Positions 24,688-31,741 of a stretch of 35,506 nt of DNA are shown here, piece after piece. The notes under the pieces were generated by a model that made no database searches, was not told the DNA's origin, and saw only the letters and a program-made list of their open reading frames with translations. This DNA comes from Lachnospiraceae bacterium (GTDB lineage: Bacteria; Bacillota; Clostridia; Lachnospirales; Lachnospiraceae), in contig JAILLZ010000145.1 of the NCBI GenBank assembly GCA_024692885.1, positions 1 through 35,506 on the forward strand, read 5' to 3'. Position 1 is the stretch's first letter. Each line of letters begins with the position of its first letter. The translations under genes were made by a program, and so were the position numbers.

Positions 24688-25206
24688 TTATGAGACCTTC
24701 TTCTCCACCAGCACATTTGCAAATCCCAGCGGATTGGTCTTTGGTTCATAATCCCGAGGTATATCGTTTTCAAGTGCCACTATCTTTTCCTCATAGAATC
24801 TTGGGTCAACTTTCGGGACGTATTCATAACCGAGTTTTTCATAGAAGCCCTGTACTCTGTCCATTGCATTTATTACCACCTTCGTCACTCCCTCGGTTTC
24901 AAGTATCCATTTTTCCGCTTCCTCTATAAGCCTGCTTCCGATACCGCCTCTCTGATTTTCTCTGATGACACAGACTCTTCCGATTTTTCCCACACCCTCA
25001 AAAGGAAATGTGATCCTGCAGCCGGCGATAGGTTTATTGTCATCCACAAGAATGAGTGCTCTGTAGTTTTCATCCACCGGTTTGTCTTCCTCAAACTCGA
25101 AGTTTATGGGTATATCGTATCCGAACACGAAAGCATCTGTTCTCACGTAATCGTATGCTTTAAACTGCCATGCCGGCGAATCCTTTGTAATTCTGTAAGC
25201 TTCCAT
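24688..25206 (-). CDS. GNAT family N-acetyltransferase
   Basis: The 172-aa protein has the GNAT core: strand-rich ALILVDDNKPIAGCRITF, acetyl-CoA loop RENQRGGIGSRLI (motif A, about 85-97), and NAMDRVQGFYEKLGYE (motif B). It should transfer acetyl from acetyl-CoA to an amine in the cytoplasm. ATG 25206, with GAGGGG close upstream, is chosen; a longer frame to 25335 runs through the promoter and palindrome. It is the first gene of the GNAT-permease-ATPase-GST-M20 operon. In Bacillus a GNAT (SnaA) and an M20 deacetylase act on S-substituted cysteines in an operon with a cystine importer; a like role is inferred here. Confidence 0.85.
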   Translation of the reverse strand: MEAYRITKDSPAWQFKAYDYVRTDAFVFGYDIPINFEFEEDKPVDENYRALILVDDNKPIAGCRITFPFEGVGKIGRVCVIRENQRGGIGSRLIEEAEKWILETEGVTKVVINAMDRVQGFYEKLGYEYVPKVDPRFYEEKIVALENDIPRDYEPKTNPLGFANVLVEKKVS

Positions 25207-25234
25207 TTTTGTCCCCTCTCTTTTGTTTTTTGTT

Positions 25235-25291
25235 ATTATCCGCGAGGGGAGTTTTTTTGTAAAAGACAGTAATCTTATAGGGAGATATAAC
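25235..25291 (-). promoter_or_regulatory. GNAT operon promoter with LysR-type palindrome
   Basis: CTTATA-GGGAGA-TATAAC (25274-25291) is 10 nt from -35 TTTACA (25263-25258). A 17-nt spacer leads to -10 GATAAT (25240-25235). The stretch TTTGTAAAAGACA on the plus strand is shared with the promoter at 20636-20692. Confidence 0.75.
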
Positions 25292-25328
25292 TTTTTCTTA
25301 TACAGTCTGTTCTGAGGAATAAGTACAA

Positions 25329-25357
25329 TTGACAAGGACTATACAAACCTTTAAACT
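25329..25357 (+). promoter_or_regulatory. Possible promoter of larE copy 2
   Basis: TTGACA (25329-25334) matches the -35 consensus fully. TAAACT (25352-25357), 17 nt on, is a weak -10 box. A second TTGACA (25366-25371) has no suitable -10. The inverted pair ACCTA/TAGGT (25360-25378) lies between this promoter and the gene. Confidence 0.4.
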
Positions 25358-25389
25358 TTACCTATTGACATAGTAGGTTTATAGGAGAA

Positions 25390-26241
25390 ATGTATATTAT
25401 GATTAAGTTAAATGAAAACATATCCAAAGAGTTGCAGGTAAAGCTGAATTCGTTGGAAGAGTATCTTACGTCACTGGGTTCTCTGGCTGTCGGCTTTTCG
25501 GGAGGAGTTGACTCGTCATTTTTGCTTGCTGTTGCCCATGAGGTATTGGGAGACAAGGCCATAGCAGTCACCTGTGTGGATGCATCCGTGCCTGAAAGGG
25601 AAGTAAATGAGGCAAAAGCATTCTGCGAAGCTCGCGGAATCAGGCACATAATCTGCACCGTAAATCCCTTAAATGAGGAGGGTTACAGACACAACAGTCC
25701 TGACAGATGCTATTTTTGCAAGCACGGTGTTTTTTCCGAAGTAAAGAGAATTGCTGAAGAGAACGGTATAGATTATATGGCAGAAGGCTCAAACATGGAC
25801 GATAACGGCGATTACAGACCGGGACTTCGTGCCGCGGCAGAGCTTTCCGTAAAAAGCCCTCTTCGGGAAGCAAAGTTATACAAATCCGATATTCGTGACA
25901 TTTCAAAAGCTATGGGGCTTCCTACCTGGAGCAAACCGGCATACGCATGCCTTGCCTCAAGATTTGTTTACGGCGAGGAGATTACCGAAGAAAAGCTTCA
26001 CATGATCGACCGGGCTGAACAGTTCCTGATTGAGCACGGCTTTTACGAGGAGCGTGTCAGAATGCACGGAAAAATGGCCAGAATTGAAGTACCTGCAAAG
26101 GACATCTCACGCCTGGCCGAAGACGGTATAAGACAGGAAGTATATGAGAGATTCAAAGAAATCGGTTTTTCATTCATCACGCTTGACATGAAAGGCTACA
26201 CTTTGGGAAGCATGAATGCCACTCTCAAAAAAACGTCGTAG
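25390..26241 (+). CDS. larE: LarE-like ATP-dependent sacrificial sulfur transferase (copy 2)
   Basis: The 283-aa protein is a clear paralogue of the one at 11742-12554: PP-loop FSGGVDS (36-42), PDRCYFCKHG (104-113) and ACLASRFVYG (186-195). The three cysteines (C107, C110, C187) are at matching places. Unlike most neighbours it is on the plus strand, back to back with the GNAT operon. Two starts are possible: ATG 25390 (2 nt after AGGAG) and ATG 25399 (11 nt after); neither spacing is ideal. No larA, larB or larC is visible. It may serve the pincer-nickel cofactor encoded elsewhere or sulfurate another acceptor. It ends at a shared bidirectional terminator. Confidence 0.85.
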   Translation: MYIMIKLNENISKELQVKLNSLEEYLTSLGSLAVGFSGGVDSSFLLAVAHEVLGDKAIAVTCVDASVPEREVNEAKAFCEARGIRHIICTVNPLNEEGYRHNSPDRCYFCKHGVFSEVKRIAEENGIDYMAEGSNMDDNGDYRPGLRAAAELSVKSPLREAKLYKSDIRDISKAMGLPTWSKPAYACLASRFVYGEEITEEKLHMIDRAEQFLIEHGFYEERVRMHGKMARIEVPAKDISRLAEDGIRQEVYERFKEIGFSFITLDMKGYTLGSMNATLKKTS

Positions 26242-26279
26242 AATCCTGAATAACATGTATTGATGTCTTTTTTACACAA

Positions 26280-26308
26280 AAAAGGAAGTGGATTTACCAC
26301 TTCCTTTT
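26280..26308. terminator. Bidirectional terminator between larE copy 2 and upp
   Basis: AAAAGGAAGTGG (26280-26291) pairs perfectly with CCACTTCCTTTT (26297-26308) around loop ATTTA. A- and T-rich ends let it stop transcription from both converging genes. Confidence 0.85.
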
Positions 26309-26320
26309 AAACTATATGCT

Positions 26321-26968
26321 TTATTTTGTTCCGAAGATTCTGTCTCCGGCATCTCCGAGTCCCGGACAGATGTAAGCATTTTCATTGAGCTCTCTGTCAA
26401 GGTTTCCAACGTAGATCTGAATGTCCGGATGAGCTGTGTGAAGTTTCTCAAGTCCTTCCGGTGCAGCGATGATGCACATGAATTTGATGCGCTTTCCACC
26501 GTGCTTCTTTATCTGATCGATTGCATCCACTGCTGAACCACCTGTTGCAAGCATAGGATCTGTAACAACGATGAGTCTCTCCTCGATAGGATTTGGCAGC
26601 TTGCAGTAGTACTCTACAGGCTCATGAGTATCCTCATCTCTGTACATTCCGATGTGTCCAACCTTAGCGGTAGGAGTGAGAGCAAGGATTCCGTTTACCA
26701 TTCCGAGTCCGGCACGAAGGATAGGAACGATGGCGAGTTTACGACCTGCTACCATCGGAGTCTTGCACTTCTCGATAGGAGTCTCAATCTCCACATCTTC
26801 CAAAGGAAGATCCTCGAGAGCCTCAAATCCCTCAAGCATTGCTATCTCCTCGATGAGCTTTCTGAACTCATTTGTTCCTGTGTTTTTATCTCTAAGCATA
26901 GAGATTTTATGTTTGATGAGCGGATGCTCAAAGATGGTAATATTAGGTTCGTTTTTAAAATCCATCAT
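26321..26968 (-). CDS. upp: Uracil phosphoribosyltransferase
   Basis: The 215-aa protein has the PRPP loop [13 protein letters not shown], the uracil-binding C-terminal [13 protein letters not shown] and RAGLGM near the middle, so it is a full-length type I UPRT. It makes UMP from uracil and PRPP for pyrimidine salvage. AGGAGG lies 10 nt before the first of two adjacent ATGs; the true start may be the second. It follows the uracil permease after 18 nt as an uptake-and-salvage operon. Confidence 0.96.
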   Translation of the reverse strand: MMDFKNEPNITIFEHPLIKHKISMLRDKNTGTNEFRKLIEEIAMLEGFEALEDLPLEDVEIETPIEKCKTPMVAGRKLAIVPILRAGLGMVNGILALTPTAKVGHIGMYRDEDTHEPVEYYCKLPNPIEERLIVVTDPMLATGGSAVDAIDQIKKHGGKRIKFMCIIAAPEGLEKLHTAHPDIQIYVGNLDRELNENAYICPGLGDAGDRIFGTK

Positions 26969-26986
26969 TTAATAGTTTCCTCCTGA

Positions 26987-28390
26987 TTATTTTTCATCAG
27001 TGTTTGAAATATAAACTCCTCGGCTCTGATCACCCTTAGGGTTTTTTCCGAATTCATAATCGTTTCCAGGAAGAATTGCGTTTAAAAGAATTCCGGCGAT
27101 TGCTGCGATAGCCAATGCTGTGAGAGTGATTGATGTCTCTCCGACAACAAATGTGATTCCGCCTGAGAATCCCAATCCGCAAACAAATATCACACCTGCG
27201 ATGATGAGGTTACGTGACTTTGTAAGGTCTACCTGGTTCTCAACAATATTTCTAACACCTATCGCTGATATCATACCATAAAGGATGAATGAAATACCAC
27301 CTATAATTGCTGCAGGCATTGTAGAAATAACTGCAGAGAATTTTGGGATGAATGAGAGGATGATTGCAAATACTGCTGCGATACGGATTACAAGCGGATC
27401 GTGAACTCTTGAAAGTTCAAGAACTCCTGTGTTCTCTCCGTATGTTGTGTTTGCAGGTCCGCCAACGATTCCGGCAAATGATGTTGCAATACCGTCACCC
27501 ATAAGTGTTCTGTGAAGTCCCGGATCAGCGATGTAGTTTTCTCCGACTGTTGCAGAGATAGCTGACATGTCTCCGATGTGCTCCATCATAGAAGCGATGG
27601 CGATTGGAGCCATAACTAAGATAGCTGTTATGTCAAATTTGCAGAACTGGAATCCAGGGATTCCCAGTATAGCTGCACCACTGACCGATTCAAGATTTAA
27701 CAATGGATGTCCTGCTGCATCCGTAACACCTGCCGCATTCATTGCTAACGCAACTGCGTACGAAATAGCAACTCCCATGAGGATAGGTATAATCTTGAAC
27801 ATTCCTTTTCCCCATATGTTGAAAATGATTACTGTTGCCAATGCGATGAATGCCAACAACCAGTTTGTGCTTGCATTTGAAATAGCACTTCCCGCAAGTG
27901 AAAGTCCGATACAGATGATGATTGGGCCTGTAACTACAGGCGGAAGGAATCTCATAACCTTGTTTACTCCAACGATCTTGATGATGGTTGCAAGCACGAG
28001 ATACAAAAGTCCTGCCACAACAATACCACCACAGGCATATGCTGCTCTGTCGTTTGCTGACATGTTCTCATATATTCCGCTATTCAAATTTGCTACTGTG
28101 TGAAATCCGCCGAGAAATGCGAAAGAAGAACCAAGAAAGGCAGGAACCTTAAATTTGGAACAAATGTGGAAAATAAGTGTACCGACACCGGCACAAAAAA
28201 GTGTAACTGCTACGGTAAGACCTCTTGTTGGGGCTTCTCCTACTGCTTCCTGAATGTATCCGGAAACAAGAACCGGAACTAAAATTGTGGCTCCAAACAT
28301 CGCAAATAAATGCTGAAGGCCTAAGATAAGCATTCTCGCTGTACCAAGTGTCTTGGCATCGCGAATTGCCGCACCGTTGTTTGTTGGCAT
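26987..28390 (-). CDS. uraA: Uracil permease, NCS2 family
   Basis: The 467-aa membrane protein has about 12-14 helices and the NCS2 hallmarks: N-terminal GLQHLFAMFGATILVP, the ICIGLSLAG helix and the TTYGENTGVLELSRV motif. It imports uracil by proton symport. AGGAGG is 5-6 nt upstream of the ATG. It is first in the operon with upp, under a strong promoter at 28438-28466. The upstream sequence has no evident PyrR-type attenuator. Confidence 0.93.
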   Translation of the reverse strand: MPTNNGAAIRDAKTLGTARMLILGLQHLFAMFGATILVPVLVSGYIQEAVGEAPTRGLTVAVTLFCAGVGTLIFHICSKFKVPAFLGSSFAFLGGFHTVANLNSGIYENMSANDRAAYACGGIVVAGLLYLVLATIIKIVGVNKVMRFLPPVVTGPIIICIGLSLAGSAISNASTNWLLAFIALATVIIFNIWGKGMFKIIPILMGVAISYAVALAMNAAGVTDAAGHPLLNLESVSGAAILGIPGFQFCKFDITAILVMAPIAIASMMEHIGDMSAISATVGENYIADPGLHRTLMGDGIATSFAGIVGGPANTTYGENTGVLELSRVHDPLVIRIAAVFAIILSFIPKFSAVISTMPAAIIGGISFILYGMISAIGVRNIVENQVDLTKSRNLIIAGVIFVCGLGFSGGITFVVGETSITLTALAIAAIAGILLNAILPGNDYEFGKNPKGDQSRGVYISNTDEK

Positions 28391-28437
28391 AACAACTCCT
28401 CCTATTTCATAACTTATACTAAAATTTACCGAAAATT

Positions 28438-28466
28438 ATTATAGTGGTTCGGACATGACAATTCAA
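28438..28466 (-). promoter_or_regulatory. Promoter of the uracil permease-upp operon
   Basis: TTGAAT (28466-28461), a 17-nt spacer and consensus TATAAT (28443-28438). Confidence 0.75.
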
Positions 28467-28547
28467 TCAAATCTTCTATTTATTTTTGCCTTTTTTTGGC
28501 ATTCATTATCAGCCCTTCAAAAACGTACAACATTGACTTATAAAATA

Positions 28548-28579
28548 AATAAGACTGTGGAACAATCCACAGTCTTATT
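28548..28579 (-). terminator. Terminator after the MFS transporter gene
   Basis: AATAAGACTGTGG (28548-28560) pairs perfectly over 13 bp with CCACAGTCTTATT (28567-28579) around loop AACAAT. On the minus strand it is followed by a T-rich run. It lies 39 nt after the MFS stop. Confidence 0.85.
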
Positions 28580-28617
28580 GTTTATGTAAAAAATATGTTT
28601 AAAAACTGAATGTAAAT

Positions 28618-29937
28618 TTACTCTGCTACAGCGCTGGCATTTCCAGATACTGTTGCGTTCTGCTCTGACTTGAAGTCAAGGTTGTAATAGTGATCACGTG
28701 TCAAAGCAACTATAACCATGTTTGCAAGTGCGAAACAAGCTACTACTATGTATGCTCCGCGAAGGCTTCCTGTAAGCTTTAATGCAAGTCCGTCAATTAA
28801 GAATGCCACGCAAGTCATAATAGCCTGGATTGGGAAGATAACTGAGTTAACCTTCTCAAATCCCTGACGTCCGAATACTGATGTTGGAAGTGAAGACATG
28901 AAGTTTGCAGATCCACCGATAGACATACCGATCATGAATACTGCGAGGTACATTCCCCACTTTGTTCCTGTTACGTTTGCAAGTACTGCAAGTGCATACC
29001 AGAGACAGAATACGATCATTGTCTTCTTTGTACCGAATTTGTCATCAAGTACTCCGATGAACCAAGATCCGAAGATACCAACTACAGCTACGACTGTCAT
29101 CATTGAAACAGCTTCTGCCTGAGTCATACCAAGCTCGATGTTTCTTGAAACGAGCTGTGACATAACACCTGTTGAGCAGAGCTGAAGAACTCCTGTTGCA
29201 AGACCTACTGTCCAAACCTCTCTTGTCTTAAGAAGCTGTCCTGTTGTCCATCTGCTGTCAGTTGAATCAGCTTCGTTTGTATCATACTCAGTAGCGTATA
29301 CTTCGTCTGTAACATTATCAGGGTTCTGGCCATACTCCTGTGGAGTATCTTTTACAAAGATAAGACCGATTAAACCAAGTAAAGCTACAAGTACACATGG
29401 AACAAGTACAGCCTTCTCAAATGTAATCTTGTTTGAGATAGTTGTCATCATAAGTACCCATGTTGCTGAAGCGATGTTAAGTCCCATTGTTGTGTATCCC
29501 ATAACGATACCTTTTCTCTTAGGGAACCACTTAGCAACCAACGCACCACCGGCAACATATCCGGCAGACATTGAAGCTCCGATAAGGAAGGTGTAAGCAA
29601 TTGTGTATCCTAATAAGCTTGTAGGGTTTCCTATGAAGTAGAAAGCTCCTGCTGAAATGAAAAGACAGATGCTGGCTACTTTCTTTGCTCCGATTTTACG
29701 AGCGAGCTGGCTCATGAGGATGTAGAAAACTACTCCCAAAAGTCCTGCATATGAGTTTCTTGTCAGAATTGTTCCGGCATCTACTCCTAAGTGAGCTGCT
29801 GCTGCCGGTGCAGAAACGTTGTTACCGTCTGTACAGAATCCTACGAAGAACCAGAACATTGCCATACAGAAGATAATGGTACCCCAACCTGCTTTTCCAA
29901 AGGAAGCAAGTCCCTGACCCTGTTTTTTGTTGTTCAT
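28618..29937 (-). CDS. MFS transporter, OFA (oxalate/formate antiporter-like) family
   Basis: The 439-aa protein has 12 predicted membrane helices with a charged central loop (about 205-235, rich in Asp/Glu/Thr). Typical MFS features are GGALVAKWFPKRKGIVMGY in the first half and GVLDDKFGTKKTM in the second. The sequence type is the OFA family, whose members exchange small carboxylates. AAGGAGA is 6 nt before the ATG. It is last in the DUF362-small protein-MFS operon, under sigma-54 control. Substrate is probably a C4-type carboxylic acid feeding the AbfD pathway (inference from neighbours). Confidence 0.88.
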   Translation of the reverse strand: MNNKKQGQGLASFGKAGWGTIIFCMAMFWFFVGFCTDGNNVSAPAAAAHLGVDAGTILTRNSYAGLLGVVFYILMSQLARKIGAKKVASICLFISAGAFYFIGNPTSLLGYTIAYTFLIGASMSAGYVAGGALVAKWFPKRKGIVMGYTTMGLNIASATWVLMMTTISNKITFEKAVLVPCVLVALLGLIGLIFVKDTPQEYGQNPDNVTDEVYATEYDTNEADSTDSRWTTGQLLKTREVWTVGLATGVLQLCSTGVMSQLVSRNIELGMTQAEAVSMMTVVAVVGIFGSWFIGVLDDKFGTKKTMIVFCLWYALAVLANVTGTKWGMYLAVFMIGMSIGGSANFMSSLPTSVFGRQGFEKVNSVIFPIQAIMTCVAFLIDGLALKLTGSLRGAYIVVACFALANMVIVALTRDHYYNLDFKSEQNATVSGNASAVAE

Positions 29938-29990
29938 ACCTTTTCTCCTTTTTTACCTATATTAATGATGGATTGATTTATGTATACGTC

Positions 29991-30269
29991 TTAGGCTGAC
30001 TTTTTCGGTTTCCCGAACTTTGCATCAGTAGCTGCCATTACCATCTCGTCCCAACTCTCAAAGCGTGTACTTTCTTTTACAAAATTATCCATCAAAAGTT
30101 TTGCGTATACCATCTGGTCGGATTTCCAATTGGTGATAACAGCACTTGAATACTGGAATCCTTCAAAGTTACTGAAGTTTGTATTCTCCTGCATAAACTC
30201 ATCTGAGAATATCTCGTTTAACAGATGACGAAGTTTCTCATCAACTTCAACGTATACATAACCTTCCAT
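29991..30269 (-). CDS. Small conserved-context protein of unknown function (92 aa)
   Basis: The soluble, acidic 92-aa protein begins MEGYVYVEVDEKLRHLLNEIF and ends in a basic GKPKKSA. It has no signal peptide, membrane helix or cysteine. The ATG comes 2 nt after the stop of the DUF362 gene, with GAGG in the end of that gene as ribosome binding site. The tight fit within a three-gene operon argues that it is real and works with the DUF362 protein or the transporter. I do not recognise a family. Confidence 0.7.
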   Translation of the reverse strand: MEGYVYVEVDEKLRHLLNEIFSDEFMQENTNFSNFEGFQYSSAVITNWKSDQMVYAKLLMDNFVKESTRFESWDEMVMAATDAKFGKPKKSA

Positions 30270-30271
30270 TT

Positions 30272-31555
30272 TTATACCTCGTGGTCTTTATAATACTCTT
30301 TGGCTGCCTCAAATACGTAATCATGCCATACCTGAGCATCTCTTGCCATACATGGACGGATGATCTCTTCCTCCTGATCTCCCATTCCGTTGATTGTTTC
30401 TTTTCTCTGTACTGTAAGGTACAATGCCGGCTCGTTTGGAGGGCATCCAAGGATCCAATATGCATTTGGATGATCCTTTAAGTACTTTCTTGTACAGTTT
30501 CCGTGAAGAACGATCTTCTCATCTGGAATATCCTTAGGGATTTCATTCTTTCCACCGATAACGATGGTCATTCCCTTGTTCTTCTCGTACTCGTCTACAG
30601 CCTTAAGCTCTTCCATGTTGATTGCAAGGAGAGCCTGGCAGCTTGAGCAAGCACCTTCACATTTAACATCGTACTCTGGCCATCTTGTGCTCATGTCTCC
30701 GATGTAAGGGATCCACATCTTCTTGTAGCAGTTTTCGATTGTCTCTCCAACTACGTCGATCTGATCCATAGAGTAGTTTCCAAGTCCTGTTTCCTCAGCA
30801 ACTCTGAAGTAATCAACAGCTGTTGTGTCGATACCTGTAACTTCACAAGCTACACGGTCGATAGCTACAGGGTCCTTTGATCCAAGGATCATGTTTGTCT
30901 CGATTGGAACAGGCATATGTGGGCTGTATCCACTTGCTGCTCTCATAGCGTCCATGATGTTGATATCTGCACGGCATACGCTCCAAACATCCATCATAGC
31001 CATTGTAAGGTTCTGCTGATGCATCTGCATATGAACCTTATCCTGAACAACACCCTTGATATTCTTTAATGCTCCAGAGAATACCATGCTGGCATGAGCT
31101 TTAAGAATAGGAAGGTTAATAAGATGATCTGCCTCAAGAAGGAACTTAGGAAGCATTACAAAATCGATGTTTGACTTGAAGTCACGTACTGCAACTTTAA
31201 CAAGTTCAGGATCTCTCTTGATATCCTTAAGCTCTACTCCTTCTTCCTCTGCAACGGCTGCGATACCGCTGACTCTGAAGCACTCCTCTGTATCACATCC
31301 GATAGCTGCTGCCTCTGCGATGATGATGCGCTTTGGATTTGCCTTCTTTACCTCTCTAACTACCGCACGAACAACCTCAGGGTTTGTACACACTGATGTC
31401 TCAGGTGGCTCTGCATGTCCTGCGTTTGGCTTCAACACTACTGTTGAGCCCTTACGGATGACGTTCTCTACGCCGCCCATAAGATCAAATACCTTTGTAA
31501 CATTTGCCTGAATATCAGGGCTCTTAGCCAATGCTACCAATGATTTTTTACTCAT
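30272..31555 (-). CDS. DUF362 domain-containing (probable Fe-S) protein
   Basis: The 427-aa protein has the DUF362 core: GSTVVLKPNAG (about 36-46), an AEAAAIG segment, NLPILKAHASMVFSGALKNIKG and DRVACEVTG. The C-terminal part has clustered cysteines (CEGACSSCQ near 300-308, GNCTRKY, LGCPPNE and PCMARD), fitting an iron-sulfur or other metal centre. Family knowledge: DUF362 proteins are common in anaerobes and are of unclear function. TAAGGAGG precedes the ATG. It is the first gene after a sigma-54 promoter, with the small protein and MFS genes. A role in a radical or Fe-S step of the acyl-CoA pathway is possible but unproven. Confidence 0.85.
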   Translation of the reverse strand: MSKKSLVALAKSPDIQANVTKVFDLMGGVENVIRKGSTVVLKPNAGHAEPPETSVCTNPEVVRAVVREVKKANPKRIIIAEAAAIGCDTEECFRVSGIAAVAEEEGVELKDIKRDPELVKVAVRDFKSNIDFVMLPKFLLEADHLINLPILKAHASMVFSGALKNIKGVVQDKVHMQMHQQNLTMAMMDVWSVCRADINIMDAMRAASGYSPHMPVPIETNMILGSKDPVAIDRVACEVTGIDTTAVDYFRVAEETGLGNYSMDQIDVVGETIENCYKKMWIPYIGDMSTRWPEYDVKCEGACSSCQALLAINMEELKAVDEYEKNKGMTIVIGGKNEIPKDIPDEKIVLHGNCTRKYLKDHPNAYWILGCPPNEPALYLTVQRKETINGMGDQEEEIIRPCMARDAQVWHDYVFEAAKEYYKDHEV

Positions 31556-31588
31556 AGCAACCTCCTTATTTTTTCTAATTTACTTAAG

Positions 31589-31604
31589 AGCATAAAACGT
31601 GCCA
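31589..31604 (-). promoter_or_regulatory. Sigma-54 (-24/-12) promoter of the DUF362 operon
   Basis: The minus strand reads TGGCACGTTTTATGCT: GG (-24) and GC (-12) are 10 nt apart, and TGGCACG matches the consensus in full. The predicted start of RNA near 31577 is about 22 nt before the ATG. Confidence 0.75.
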
Positions 31605-31622
31605 GTTTGACACTTTTTTATC

Positions 31623-31690
31623 AAAAAGGAGGTTAAAAGCCTTTTTACGTGGGTTTTCTCTAAAAAAACACAACTGAGACTTTAACCTCC
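31623..31690 (-). terminator. Long-loop terminator after the thiolase gene
   Basis: On the minus strand GGAGGTTAAA (31690-31681) pairs with TTTAACCTCC (31637-31628), followed by TTTTTGA. The 43-nt loop is large and has a possible small inner stem. It would separate the dehydrogenase-thiolase unit from the DUF362 operon. Confidence 0.6.
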
Positions 31691-31710
31691 CGATACACTG
31701 TTTGTCAATA

Positions 31711-31727
31711 TGCAACAGTTTGTTGCA
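31711..31727. promoter_or_regulatory. Candidate upstream activator site for the sigma-54 promoter
   Basis: TGCAACA-GTT-TGTTGCA is a perfect 7-3-7 palindrome between the thiolase stop and its terminator. Its centre is about 140 nt upstream of the predicted RNA start of the DUF362 operon, a usual distance for enhancer-binding proteins. Confidence 0.5.
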
Positions 31728-31741
31728 CGATTGCGGATTTT

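Noticed and set aside
25274-25378. Control of larE copy 2 by the CTTATA palindrome
   Set aside because: The palindrome is fixed at 10 nt from the minus-strand -35 box of the GNAT operon but about 37 nt from the larE -35 box, so only the GNAT operon is claimed as target.
27567-28103. Plus-strand open frame of 178 residues
   Set aside because: It is opposite the uracil permease gene; its hydrophobicity mirrors the membrane helices of the true gene.
28391-28437. PyrR-type attenuator before the uracil permease
   Set aside because: No terminator/antiterminator pair or PyrR binding loop is visible in the short leader.
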